From Bradyrhizobium diazoefficiens (GTDB lineage: Bacteria; Pseudomonadota; Alphaproteobacteria; Rhizobiales; Xanthobacteraceae), in contig NZ_JAFCJE010000009.1 in assembly GCF_018131185.1 (NCBI RefSeq), forward strand, positions 62,001 to 126,000: a stretch of DNA of 64,000 bases, in the 5' to 3' direction. The position numbers and the translations under genes were made by a program. Below are positions 29,284-37,509 of this stretch, piece after piece; the first letter of the stretch is position 1; every line of letters begins with the position of its first letter. The notes under the pieces are model-generated. The model was not told where the DNA came from. It worked only from the letters and a program-made list of their open reading frames with translations, and did not search any database.

Positions 29284-29319
29284 CGAGGGGCGGAATCGGT
29301 TGCCCGATTCCGCCCCTCG
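29284..29319 (-). terminator. Strong hairpin after rplA, probable terminator
   Basis: CGAGGGGCGGAATCGG (29284-29299) and CCGATTCCGCCCCTCG (29304-29319) form a perfect 16-bp stem with the tetraloop TTGC, starting 20 nt after the rplA stop. The following minus-strand sequence has only a short T-run (CGTCGTTTG). It should uncouple rplKA from the dehydrogenase, and hence from rplJL, though read-through is possible. Confidence 0.65.
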
Positions 29320-29339
29320 CCGCATGCAATTTCCAAACC

Positions 29340-30032
29340 TCAGCCGAGAATGGTGCCCGGCTCGACCTTCACGCCCGGGCCCATCGTCGAGGACACGGCA
29401 ACGCGCTGGATGTAGGTCCCCTTGGAGCCGGCCGGCTTGGCCTTGGTGACAGCGTCAGCCAGGGCCTTGATGTTCTCGACCAGCTTCTCCTCGGTGAACG
29501 AGGCCTTGCCGACGCCGGCCTGCAGGATGCCGGCCTTCTCGACGCGGAACTCGACCGAGCCGCCCTTGGCACCCTTCACCGCACCGGTGACGTCCATGGT
29601 CACGGTGCCGATCTTCGGGTTCGGCATCAGGCCGCGCGGGCCGAGCACCTTACCGAGGCGACCGACCAGCGGCATCATGTCGGGGGTGGCGATGCAGCGG
29701 TCGAAATCGATCGAGCCGTTCTGCACCTTCTCGACCAGGTCTTCGGCGCCGACGACGTCGGCACCCGCAGCCTTGGCCTCATCAGCCTTGGCACCACGAG
29801 CGAACACACCGACGCGGAGCGTACGGCCCGTGCCGTTCGGCAGGGTCACGACACCACGGACCATCTGGTCGGCGTGACGCGGATCAACGCCGAGGTTGAT
29901 CGCGACCTCGATGGTCTCGTCGAACTTCGCTTTCGCGCGTTCCTTGACCATCTTGATGGCGTCCGCGAGCGGATAAAGCTTTTCGCGATCAACACCTTCG
30001 CGGGCTTTGTTCAAACGCTTTCCGATTGCCAT
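29340..30032 (-). CDS. rplA: 50S ribosomal protein L1
   Basis: 230 residues starting MAIGKRLNKAREGVDREKLY. L1 forms the mobile stalk beside the E site and, in enterobacteria, represses the L11 operon. Conserved parts seen are FDETIEVAINLGVDPRHADQ, GKVLGPRGLMPNPKIGTVT and the C-terminal GTYIQRVAVSSTMGPGVKVE. It starts 6 nt after rplK. Confidence 0.98.
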   Translation of the reverse strand: MAIGKRLNKAREGVDREKLYPLADAIKMVKERAKAKFDETIEVAINLGVDPRHADQMVRGVVTLPNGTGRTLRVGVFARGAKADEAKAAGADVVGAEDLVEKVQNGSIDFDRCIATPDMMPLVGRLGKVLGPRGLMPNPKIGTVTMDVTGAVKGAKGGSVEFRVEKAGILQAGVGKASFTEEKLVENIKALADAVTKAKPAGSKGTYIQRVAVSSTMGPGVKVEPGTILG

Positions 30033-30038
30033 AGCCGC

Positions 30039-30467
30039 TTACCCCGCCACTTCCAGACCCATCGAACGGGCAGAGCCCTCGACCATCTTCATGGCCGATT
30101 CGATCGAGTCGCAATTCAGATCCTTCATCTTCTTCTCGGCGATCTCGCGCACCTGCGCCTTGGTCACCTTGCCGGCCTTGTCACGGCCCGGCGCCTTCGA
30201 GCCGGACTGGATCTTGGCGGCCTGCTTGAGGAAGAACGACATCGGGGGCGTCTTCATCTCGAATGTGAACGAACGATCGGCGTAGATCGTGATCACGACG
30301 GGAATCGGGGTGTTCTTCTCTTCCTTCTGGGTCTGGGCGTTGAACGCCTTGCAGAACTCCATGATGTTGAGACCGCGCTGACCGAGCGCGGGACCGATCG
30401 GGGGCGAAGGATTCGCCGCACCGGCCGGGACCTGAAGCTTCAGGTATCCGGTCACTTTCTTTGCCAT
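30039..30467 (-). CDS. rplK: 50S ribosomal protein L11
   Basis: 142 residues starting MAKKVTGYLKLQVPAGAANP. The proline-rich N-terminus (PSPPIGPALGQRGLNIMEFC) is the thiostrepton-sensitive domain in the GTPase-associated centre. An AGGAGTGATAC Shine-Dalgarno precedes the ATG. The 132-nt spacer to nusG contains a GCCGGC-CAT-GCCGGC hairpin and a second stem near the nusG stop. Confidence 0.98.
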   Translation of the reverse strand: MAKKVTGYLKLQVPAGAANPSPPIGPALGQRGLNIMEFCKAFNAQTQKEEKNTPIPVVITIYADRSFTFEMKTPPMSFFLKQAAKIQSGSKAPGRDKAGKVTKAQVREIAEKKMKDLNCDSIESAMKMVEGSARSMGLEVAG

Positions 30468-30566
30468 GTATCACTCCTGTTGTGCCGGCATGGCCGGCGG
30501 TTTCAGGTTCGTGGTCTGGGTCGGATGCGGCTGGCAACCGCCCTCTCCCTCCCACGGCCTCTCTTT

Positions 30567-30592
30567 GCGCGAAGCTTTTCGGCTTCACGCGC
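30567..30592 (-). promoter_or_regulatory. Hairpin between nusG and rplK
   Basis: GCGCGAAGC (30567-30575) and GCTTCACGCGC (30582-30592) pair with a 2-nt bulge around a short loop, beginning a few bases after the nusG stop on the minus-strand message. No U-run follows. It could be part of the L1-binding leader that controls rplKA, or a processing site. Confidence 0.35.
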
Positions 30593-30599
30593 GACCCGA

Positions 30600-31154
30600 T
30601 CAGACCTTCTCGACCTGACCGAATTCCAGTTCGACCGGCGTGGCGCGGCCGAAGATCGACACCGCGACCTTCACGCGCGAGCGCGCCTCGTCGATTTCCT
30701 CGACGACACCCGAGAACGAGGCGAACGGGCCGTCGGCCACGCGCACGTTCTCGCCGATCTCGAACGACACCGACGCCTTCGGCCGTTCCACGCCCTCCTG
30801 CACCTGGTGCAGGATGCGCATGGCTTCGGCCTCCGAGATTGGCATCGGCTTGTTTTCGGCGCCGAGGAAGCCGGTGACCTTCGGCGTGTTCTTGATCAGA
30901 TGAAACGCCTCGTCGGTCAGCTTCATCTTCACCAGCACGTAGCCCGGGAAGAACTTGCGCTCGGCGTCGATCTTGCGGCCGCGGCGCACTTCCGTGACCT
31001 TCTCGGTCGGCACCAGCACCAGCTCGAACAGCTCCTCGAGCCCGCGCTGCTTGGCCTGCTCGCGGATCGATTCGGCGACCTTCTTCTCGAAGTTCGAATA
31101 GGCGTGGACGATGTACCAGCGCTTGTCAGACAGTTGAGCGGTTGCTGTTGCCAT
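30600..31154 (-). CDS. nusG: Transcription termination/antitermination protein NusG
   Basis: 184 residues from the ATG at 31154 (MATATAQLSDKRWYIVHAYS). The NGN domain includes WYIVHAYSNFEKKVAESI and RKFFPGYVLVKM. The KOW domain is GENVRVADGPFASFSGVVEE. NusG binds the RNA polymerase clamp and links it to Rho or to ribosomal S10. The start shares a base with the secE stop (TGATG), so both are coupled. The upstream open frame to 31472 is a secE shadow. Confidence 0.97.
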   Translation of the reverse strand: MATATAQLSDKRWYIVHAYSNFEKKVAESIREQAKQRGLEELFELVLVPTEKVTEVRRGRKIDAERKFFPGYVLVKMKLTDEAFHLIKNTPKVTGFLGAENKPMPISEAEAMRILHQVQEGVERPKASVSFEIGENVRVADGPFASFSGVVEEIDEARSRVKVAVSIFGRATPVELEFGQVEKV

Positions 31155-31345
31155 CAGTGAATGCCCAGAAGGAAGGTGATGAGGACACGGATGATCTGGT
31201 CGGCGGCGAAGAAGAAGATCGAGGCCACGGCGACCATGACGAACACCATGATGGTGGTGATCGTGGTCTCGCGGCGGGTCGGCCAGGTGACCTTGGCCGT
31301 TTCCGAGCGCACTTCCTGCAAGAACTTGAACGGGCTGACTGCCAT
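31154..31345 (-). CDS. secE: Preprotein translocase subunit SecE
   Basis: 63 residues from the ATG at 31345 (MAVSPFKFLQEVRSETAKVT). SecE clamps SecY in the inner membrane. The conserved VTWPTRRETTITT amphipathic helix precedes one membrane helix, VFVMVAVASIFFFAADQII. A TTG at 31360 would add five residues but has no better ribosome-binding site, so the ATG is used. It is the short, single-helix type usual outside enterobacteria. Confidence 0.95.
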   Translation of the reverse strand: MAVSPFKFLQEVRSETAKVTWPTRRETTITTIMVFVMVAVASIFFFAADQIIRVLITFLLGIH

Positions 31346-31686
31346 CGTTTTGATGTCCAACGTCCGTCGACAGACGCGATTGAATTTCAGGGATCCGAAC
31401 AGCCGCCGTTGGCCCAGCCCTCTGTCGCGAAGGATGAGCCGGAAACCGGGCTCGATTGTTCGGGGATTTCAAAGCCGCGCCGGAGATCCGCGTCTAACGG
31501 GCCGGCTGCGAGTGCGGGGTATCTACTGCGGATGGGACCAAAGGTCAAGATAGCGGCGGGCCCGCCAAGCCCCCTGATCCGCACCGGGCTCCGGCAGATT
31601 CCAAGCGAATCAAAGCTTTACCGGTCCGATGATCTGCTGGTGCCGGGGCCAGCCTGGCGCCCTGCCCCTTGCCTGCCCAAACGCGG
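31346..31686. other. Intergenic region between secE and the sugar island
   Basis: 341 bases. It contains the secE-nusG promoter (31520-31548) and otherwise no gene. In many alphaproteobacteria tRNA-Trp is found immediately upstream of secE. It is not here. No tRNA fragment, integrase remnant or inverted repeat end was visible. Confidence 0.65.
31520..31548 (-). promoter_or_regulatory. Sigma-70-type promoter for secE-nusG
   Basis: On the minus strand TTGACC (31548-31543), preceded by C, is followed after exactly 17 nt by TAGATA (31525-31520). Start of transcription would be near 31513, giving a leader of about 170 nt before secE. This is one of the best promoter matches in the window. Confidence 0.6.
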
Positions 31687-32955
31687 TCAGTCGGCCCGGT
31701 CGACCATCGAAATGCCCGGCAGCGGAACCACGAATTTTCCACCTTCGGCGAAATAGCGGGCGTGCTTGGCCCGGATCGGGTCGACATAGCGCCAGGCGAA
31801 GACAACGACGAATGCCGGCTTGCGCTCGTAAAGGGCGGCAGGCGGCAGGATCGGGATGTCGTAACCCGGGCCGGCCATCACGTTCCCCTTCTTGGGGTCG
31901 TCGTCCACGAGGAAGTCGATTTTGCTCTCCAGGCCGAACTGCGGCAGCAGAGTCGTGGTGCCGACGGAGACGCCGTAGCCGGCAACGAGCTGCCCGCGCG
32001 CATGGGCGGCATCGGCCATCGCGACCAACTCGTCGCGGATCGCGGCGATCCTCTTCACGTAGGGCGCATAATAGGCTGGCTGATCGACACCGAGCCGTTC
32101 TTCCTCGGCAACGAAGCGCGCGACCTCGGCCGACGGCTTCTTGGCGCCGCCGGCGCGCTGCACCGTCACGCGGATCGAGCCACCCTTGGTCCAGATGTGC
32201 TGGACGTCGATCAGCTCCATGCCGAGCCGGGCAAAGAAACGGATCAGCGGCTTGATGTTAAAATACGACAGATGCTCGTGATAGACGGTGTCGAGCAGGT
32301 TCTTCTCGGTGACGTCGACGCCGTATTGCGTTTCGAAGACGAACAACCCGTCCGGCGCGAGCACGTCGCGAACCCCGATCACCAGCGGATCGAGATTGTC
32401 GACATTGGCGATCATGTTGTTGGCGATCACGACGCTCGCCGCACCATGGCTCTGCAGGATGCGGTGACCGATGGCATCGGTGAAGAAATCGCCGATGGTC
32501 TCGATCCCTGCCTCGGTCGCGCGCCGCGCGATGTCGACGGCGGGATCGACACCCAGCACCCGCATGCCGCGTTCTTTGAAGAAGCCGAGCAACGATCCGT
32601 CGTTGCTGCCGAGCTCGACGACCAGCGAGCCCGGCGCGATGCCGAAGCGGCTGACGACGTCGTTCGCATAGCCCGCGAAGTGCTCCCGCAGGCCGAGCGA
32701 GAGCGAGGTGGTGTAGACGTAGTTGCGGTATTGGATCTCGGGATTGCCGACATGGAGAATCTGCAGGTGACCGCAATCCCGGCACAGATGCAGCGCCATC
32801 GGCACCGCGGCCCGGAAGACGGGATCGTCGACGCTGGCGTCCGGAACCTGGAAGTTCGGCGTGCCGATGGGCATGCCTGCCATCGGGACGACCAGCTCCT
32901 GCTTGTCCGAATGACAGAGGCGGCAGGTTTGGCGGACGTAGAACAGATTTTTCAT
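31687..32955 (-). CDS. SAM-dependent C-methyltransferase-like protein (zinc-binding N-domain)
   Basis: 422 residues from the ATG at 32955 (MKNLFYVRQTCRLCHSDKQ). The three-part layout matches sugar C-methyltransferases such as TylCIII/NovU. It has an N-terminal zinc site (CRLCHS and CRDCGH), a central class I methyltransferase fold with VVELGSNDGSLLGFF, and a C-terminal domain beginning near residue 270 with VAGYGVSVGTTTLL-like sequence. These enzymes add a methyl group to a carbon of a nucleotide-keto sugar. A paralogue of the same layout lies at 50185. The upstream open frame to 33156 is Arg/Pro-rich and not used. It is the last gene of the leftward set starting at 34681. Confidence 0.85.
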   Translation of the reverse strand: MKNLFYVRQTCRLCHSDKQELVVPMAGMPIGTPNFQVPDASVDDPVFRAAVPMALHLCRDCGHLQILHVGNPEIQYRNYVYTTSLSLGLREHFAGYANDVVSRFGIAPGSLVVELGSNDGSLLGFFKERGMRVLGVDPAVDIARRATEAGIETIGDFFTDAIGHRILQSHGAASVVIANNMIANVDNLDPLVIGVRDVLAPDGLFVFETQYGVDVTEKNLLDTVYHEHLSYFNIKPLIRFFARLGMELIDVQHIWTKGGSIRVTVQRAGGAKKPSAEVARFVAEEERLGVDQPAYYAPYVKRIAAIRDELVAMADAAHARGQLVAGYGVSVGTTTLLPQFGLESKIDFLVDDDPKKGNVMAGPGYDIPILPPAALYERKPAFVVVFAWRYVDPIRAKHARYFAEGGKFVVPLPGISMVDRAD

Positions 32956-33040
32956 CGTGGAACCGAAAAATGAGATGCGCGGGCGGGTGAGGCAATCCCA
33001 CCCTGTGAAAACCAGACCTGCAGCAATGGGCTCAAACGGG

Positions 33041-34057
33041 TCATGGGTGGCTCGAGACTTCCTTCCCCAGCCCGTAGCTGGGAGCTTCCTCCGCCGCCTT
33101 GGCAGCCTTGTCCGCGGAATACGAGCCGCGCTCCGGACTTGCCAGCCAGATCGCACCGCCGACGAGCCCGATGATCACGCTGATGGCGCCCAGCAGGAGC
33201 GAAACCGACAGCGCTTCCTCGGAAGGCACGCCCGCCAGACCGAGGCAGGCGACCATCGCACCCTCGCGAACGCCCCAGCCGCTGATCGAGATCGGGACGG
33301 CCGTCAACAGCACCACCGGCGGAATCAGGACGACGGCGTCCAGCACCGAGAGCTGCGCTCCGACACCGCGCGCCAGGGCGTAGCAGGCGGCTGCGGTCAC
33401 GAGATGGATGAGAAGCGCCGATCCGAACAGCAGAGCGCGGCGCTCGGACTGCAGCAGAAGAAATCTCACCAGTGCTCCGAACCGAACGAAGCTCGCGATC
33501 GCCGGATGCGCAATGAGGCGCTTGGGCAGACGGTCGAGCGTCAACAGGACCAAGGTACCGGCGACGCCTGCCAGAGTCAGCCCGCCGATTGCCAGGATCG
33601 CGGCCTGATTGGACACGCGAGACAGCAGCAACGGCAATCCGGCCACCATCAGCACGATCAACCCGATCAATGCCGTGAAACGGTCGGCCGCGACGCCCTT
33701 GACCGCCTCCGGCCACTGCACGCCACGCTGGCGCAGCAGCCACATCCGCACCGCGTCCCCGCCGACCGACGAGGGCAACACCTGATTGAACCAGAGGCTG
33801 ATCATGAGGATGCGCCAGCCCGCGAGCCAGTCCAGCGACACGCCCAGCGCGCGCATGATCAGCGCCCACCGGCCGTTGAGCACGAAGGTCTGGAAGAAGA
33901 TCAGCGCCAGCGCGAGGACAAACAGGAAAGGATCGACCGAGACGATATGGTTGCGCAATTGTTGCAGGTCGAGACCGCGCGCGATGTAGACCAGCACGGC
34001 GATCGACAGCAGCAGCTTTACCGAAAACAGGGCCGCCTGTTTGAACCGCGACTGCAT
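33041..34057 (-). CDS. Flippase-like integral membrane protein (LPG synthase TM/YbhN family)
   Basis: 338 residues with about eight hydrophobic helices. Family marks are FNQVLPSSVGGDAVRMWLL and AVPISISGWGVREGAMVACL, both seen in the UPF0104/lysylphosphatidylglycerol-synthase transmembrane family, several members of which sit in glycan clusters as putative lipid or sugar-lipid transporters. A second copy with the same landmarks is encoded at 46675 on the other strand. The start (MQSRFKQAALFSVKLL) lies 12 nt after the SIS gene. The C-terminal ~30 residues are soluble and charged. Substrate unknown. Confidence 0.8.
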   Translation of the reverse strand: MQSRFKQAALFSVKLLLSIAVLVYIARGLDLQQLRNHIVSVDPFLFVLALALIFFQTFVLNGRWALIMRALGVSLDWLAGWRILMISLWFNQVLPSSVGGDAVRMWLLRQRGVQWPEAVKGVAADRFTALIGLIVLMVAGLPLLLSRVSNQAAILAIGGLTLAGVAGTLVLLTLDRLPKRLIAHPAIASFVRFGALVRFLLLQSERRALLFGSALLIHLVTAAACYALARGVGAQLSVLDAVVLIPPVVLLTAVPISISGWGVREGAMVACLGLAGVPSEEALSVSLLLGAISVIIGLVGGAIWLASPERGSYSADKAAKAAEEAPSYGLGKEVSSHP

Positions 34058-34069
34058 CCGGTGCCCGCC

Positions 34070-34681
34070 TCAGGATGCCGGATATTCCGCGCGACCGATG
34101 ACGAGGTCGATCGCGGCCATCATCCAGAACTGGTGCGTGGTCTCGACAATGTTGTAGCTGCGGCTGTCGACCCAGAAATTGACATCGCCGAGATTGCGCA
34201 GGGGATTGTCCACATTCATCCCCGACAGCGTGATCACATCAAGCTTCATCGTCTTCGCCTGCGCCACCGCATTGAGGATGTTCTTCGAGCGTCCCGACGA
34301 GCTGATCGCGACGAGGCAGTCGCCGGCACGGGCGTTCAGCCGCACGGCGTGCGCGATCCAAGCCTCGAACCCATAATCGTTGGCTAGGCACGACATCATG
34401 CTCGCGTCGCTGAAGCAGAGCGCAGGCACCGATGCGTTCTTCGCAAGATCGATCGCCAGATGAGAGGCGATGCCGGCCGAGCCGCCGTTACCGATGAAGA
34501 TGACGCGGCCGCCCTGCTCGCGCGTGCGCAACCAGGTGGCGCGCGTAGCCGAGATCGAGGCAAAAACGCCGTCGTCGACCGCCGTCGCGCGATGGAGGCG
34601 CCCCACGTAATCGTCGAGAAAAGCCTTGTGATCGGGATCGACGGACTCGACAGGCATGGGCTGGCGGCTCGGCTGCAACAT
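34070..34681 (-). CDS. SIS-domain sugar isomerase, GmhA-like
   Basis: 203 residues from the ATG at 34681, with a second possible ATG at 34657. The SIS fold is clear: GGRVIFIGNGGSAGIASHLA near the middle, then DCLVAISSSGRSKNILNAV. In length and in these motifs it is closest to phosphoheptose isomerase, which turns sedoheptulose 7-phosphate into D-glycero-D-manno-heptose 7-phosphate. In this island the transketolase pair could supply that substrate, and the kinase-nucleotidyltransferase at 35920 could use the product. The catalytic Glu/His of GmhA were not confirmed, so a different ketose isomerase is possible. It heads the leftward transcription unit. Confidence 0.8.
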   Translation of the reverse strand: MLQPSRQPMPVESVDPDHKAFLDDYVGRLHRATAVDDGVFASISATRATWLRTREQGGRVIFIGNGGSAGIASHLAIDLAKNASVPALCFSDASMMSCLANDYGFEAWIAHAVRLNARAGDCLVAISSSGRSKNILNAVAQAKTMKLDVITLSGMNVDNPLRNLGDVNFWVDSRSYNIVETTHQFWMMAAIDLVIGRAEYPAS

Positions 34682-34710
34682 GACGCCCTGATACCGGCTA
34701 TTACTAGGGA

Positions 34711-34735
34711 TTGCAAAGGTATAATGCTTGCAAAG
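34711..34735 (+). promoter_or_regulatory. Divergent-region promoter: TATAAT bracketed by direct repeats
   Basis: A consensus -10 box TATAAT (34720-34725) lies about 100 nt before the epimerase start at 34823. It is flanked by two copies of TTGCAAAG (34711-34718 and 34728-34735), 17 bp apart. No good -35 hexamer is seen, so an activator binding the repeats is plausible. The region separates the leftward and rightward halves of the island. Confidence 0.4.
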
Positions 34736-34822
34736 TCGGCGAGCGGCTGATAGTCGGCTTTCGGGTTTCACTTAACATTGGCGGGCCTGTTTCGCTGGGC
34801 ATTCGCGTCACGGATGTTCCCC

Positions 34823-35836
34823 ATGAAATGCATTGTCACCGGTGGCGCAGGTTTCATCGGAAGTCACCTCGTCGATCGCCTCCTCGATGATGGCCAGGAG
34901 GTCGTCGCGCTCGATAATTTCGTGATCGGCCGCCCCGAAAATCTGGCCTCGCGCGCCAATTCGAGCCAGTTGAAGGTCGTGCGGGCTGACGTCACCGACC
35001 TCGAATCCATCAAGCCGTATTTCCACGGTGTCGACTGGGTCTTCCACCTCGCGGCACTTGCCGACATCGTTCCCTCGATCGAGTCCCCGATCCCGTATCA
35101 TCGCGCCAATGTCGACGGCACGGTCAACGTTCTCGAGGCGGCACGGCACGCTGGCGCCAAGCGCTTCGTCTACGCGGCATCCTCGTCCTGCTACGGTATT
35201 CCCGACGCCTATCCGACGCCCGAGAGCGCCGAGATCCGGCCGATGTATCCCTACGCGCTTACCAAGAATCTCGGCGAGCAGTGCGTCATGCACTGGTGCC
35301 AGGTCTACAAGCTGCCCGCGGTCGCGCTGCGCCTGTTCAACGTGTATGGGCCGCGCCATCGCACCACCGGCACTTACGGTGCCGTGTTCGGCGTGTTCAT
35401 GGCGCAGAAGCTCGCCGGCAAGCCCTTCACGGTGGTCGGCGACGGCGAGCAGACGCGGGACTTCACCTTCGTCAGCGACGTCGCGGACGCCTTCGTGACC
35501 GCAGCGCGCTCCGATATTTCGCACGAGATATTTAACGTCGGCTCGGACAACACCTACAGCGTCAACCGGCTGGTCGAGCTTCTCGGCGGCGACAAGGTCC
35601 ACATTCCCAAGCGTCCGGGCGAGCCCGATTGCACCTACGCCGACATCACCAAGATCAAGCGGGTCCTGAACTGGACGCCGAAGGTGAAGTTCGAGGACGG
35701 CGTTGCGACGATGCTGAAATCGATGGATCAGTACAAGGACGCTCCGCTGTGGACGGTCGACAAGATCGCCGACGCCACCAAGGACTGGTTCAAATATCTC
35801 GGTGACGACAAGAGCTCGCCGAAGGCAAGCTCTTGA
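34823..35836 (+). CDS. NAD-dependent epimerase/dehydratase of the extended SDR family
   Basis: 337 residues from the ATG at 34823 (MKCIVTGGAGFIGSHLVDRL). The NAD motif is GGAGFIG and the YxxxK pair is YPYALTKN, with the serine in AASSSCYG. This is the UDP-glucose/UDP-GlcNAc 4-epimerase and 4,6-dehydratase type. The substrate cannot be assigned. An in-frame ATG at 34814 is possible, and the preceding TTG at 34778 is not needed. It is the first gene of the rightward operon. The C-terminal region (about 20 residues) is Lys/Ser-rich. Confidence 0.85.
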   Translation: MKCIVTGGAGFIGSHLVDRLLDDGQEVVALDNFVIGRPENLASRANSSQLKVVRADVTDLESIKPYFHGVDWVFHLAALADIVPSIESPIPYHRANVDGTVNVLEAARHAGAKRFVYAASSSCYGIPDAYPTPESAEIRPMYPYALTKNLGEQCVMHWCQVYKLPAVALRLFNVYGPRHRTTGTYGAVFGVFMAQKLAGKPFTVVGDGEQTRDFTFVSDVADAFVTAARSDISHEIFNVGSDNTYSVNRLVELLGGDKVHIPKRPGEPDCTYADITKIKRVLNWTPKVKFEDGVATMLKSMDQYKDAPLWTVDKIADATKDWFKYLGDDKSSPKASS

Positions 35837-35919
35837 ACAGGCTCGCGGGATATCGTTGCTGCGAGTCGATCAATTTCGGGCCGGCCATCTGAGACCTGCC
35901 GGCGCTTTGGGTAATTCAT

Positions 35920-37482
35920 ATGGGTAATGCTCCAGACAAGCCGACCGGCCATCCGGCACCGCACGACAAGATCAAGTCGATCGAGGAGCTCGGCGAGGTT
36001 GCGCGCGCCGCGCAGGCCAAGGGCCTGACGGTCGCGCTCTGCCACGGCGTGTTCGATCTCGTGCACCTCGGCCACGTCCGGCACATCCTGGCGGCGCGCA
36101 ACGAGGCCGACGTGGTCATCGTGACCATCACCGCCGACCGCTTCGTCAACAAGGGTCCGGGACGGCCGATCTTTCCGGAGAACATGCGCGCCGAGATGCT
36201 CGCCGCGCTCGGCACGGTCGACTGGGTCGGCATCAACCGGACGTCCAGCGCAGAGCCGGTCCTCGATACCGTGCGCCCCGACATCTACGTGAAGGGCTCG
36301 GACTACGAAAACCCCGAGGATGACGTCACCGGCAAGATCGCCACCGAACGCGAGGCGGTCGAACGTCATGGCGGGCGAGTCGTCTTCACGCGCGACGTGA
36401 CGTTCAGCTCGTCGTCGCTGCTGAACCGCTACTTCGACATCTACGATCCACCTCTGCGCGACTACCTCCAGAAGGTGCGCGAAGGCGGCGGCGCCGAACG
36501 CCTGCTGAAGCTGATCGACAAGATCCAGGACATGCACGTCGTCCTGGTCGGCGATACCATCATCGACGAATACCAGTACGTCACGGCGCTCGGGAAGGCC
36601 TCTAAGGAGAACATCGTCGCGACGCTGTTCAGGAATGGCGAGCAATTTGCCGGCGGCGTCATTGCCGCAGCCAATCACGTGGCGAGCTTCTGCAAGTCGG
36701 TGGAGATCGTCACGACGCTGGGTGGCAACGACTACCCCGAAGAATTCATTCGCGCCCATGTCCGCCCGAATGTCACGCTCACGTCGATCCGCATTCAGGG
36801 CCGCCCTACGACACGCAAATTGCGGTACGTCGAGATGGGCTATCTGCACAAGCTGTTCGAAGTCTACACCATGGACGACACGCCGCTGGACGAGACCACG
36901 CGCAGGGAGATCGACAAGGTCACAGCGGAACGCGTGCGCGGCGGGGACGTGGTCATCGTCACCGATTTCGGTCACGGGATGATCGCACCCAGCACGATCG
37001 ACACGTTGATCGCGAACTCCAAGTTCCTGGCAGTCAACGCCCAGAGCAACAGCGGCAACCATGGCTACAATCTGATCACGAAGTATCCGCGGGCCGACTA
37101 CGTCTGCATCGACGCGCCGGAAGCGCGCCTGGCCGCGACCGACAAATTCAACGATATCGCATCGGTGATCGAGGACGGCCTGCACGGCAAGATCGATTGC
37201 GACAACATGATCATCACGCACGGCTCCTTCGGCTGCTACCCCTTCTCGTCGAAGACAGGCGTCGCGCGCGTGCCCGCTTTCACCAAGACCGTGGTGGACA
37301 CGGTCGGCGCCGGCGATGCCTTCCTGACGATTACGGCGCCGCTGGTGGCGGCCGGCGGCAATATCGAGGACGTCGCCTTCATCGGTAACGCGGCGGGCGC
37401 GATCAAGGTCGGCATCGTCGGTCACCGCAGCTCGGTCGAAAAGGCGCCGCTGGTCAAGTTTGTCACCGCGTTGTTGAAGTAG
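35920..37482 (+). CDS. Nucleotidyltransferase-PfkB sugar kinase fusion (HldE-like, domains reversed)
   Basis: 520 residues. Residues 36-175 form a cytidylyltransferase-like domain with GVFDLVHLGH (HLGH at 49-52) and VKGSDYEN near 124-131. Residues 205-520 form a ribokinase/PfkB kinase, with AGGVIAAANH at 244-253 and DTVGAGDAF at 460-468, Asp466 being the expected base. Classical HldE phosphorylates D-glycero-D-manno-heptose 7-phosphate at C1 and then attaches AMP, with kinase first and transferase second. Here the order is transferase then kinase. It likely activates a heptose-like sugar phosphate, with the nucleotide unknown. The gene follows the epimerase after 83 nt and precedes a second epimerase. 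Confidence 0.88.
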   Translation: MGNAPDKPTGHPAPHDKIKSIEELGEVARAAQAKGLTVALCHGVFDLVHLGHVRHILAARNEADVVIVTITADRFVNKGPGRPIFPENMRAEMLAALGTVDWVGINRTSSAEPVLDTVRPDIYVKGSDYENPEDDVTGKIATEREAVERHGGRVVFTRDVTFSSSSLLNRYFDIYDPPLRDYLQKVREGGGAERLLKLIDKIQDMHVVLVGDTIIDEYQYVTALGKASKENIVATLFRNGEQFAGGVIAAANHVASFCKSVEIVTTLGGNDYPEEFIRAHVRPNVTLTSIRIQGRPTTRKLRYVEMGYLHKLFEVYTMDDTPLDETTRREIDKVTAERVRGGDVVIVTDFGHGMIAPSTIDTLIANSKFLAVNAQSNSGNHGYNLITKYPRADYVCIDAPEARLAATDKFNDIASVIEDGLHGKIDCDNMIITHGSFGCYPFSSKTGVARVPAFTKTVVDTVGAGDAFLTITAPLVAAGGNIEDVAFIGNAAGAIKVGIVGHRSSVEKAPLVKFVTALLK

Positions 37483-37509
37483 CGCGATAAAAGAATCTGG
37501 AGAACGACA

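Noticed and set aside
31346..31686. An att site or tRNA-Trp fragment at the left edge of the island
   Set aside because: I looked for a copy of the tRNA 3' end (GGCAGGAGTGGCAGGGCTCG) and found none. The region only has a promoter.
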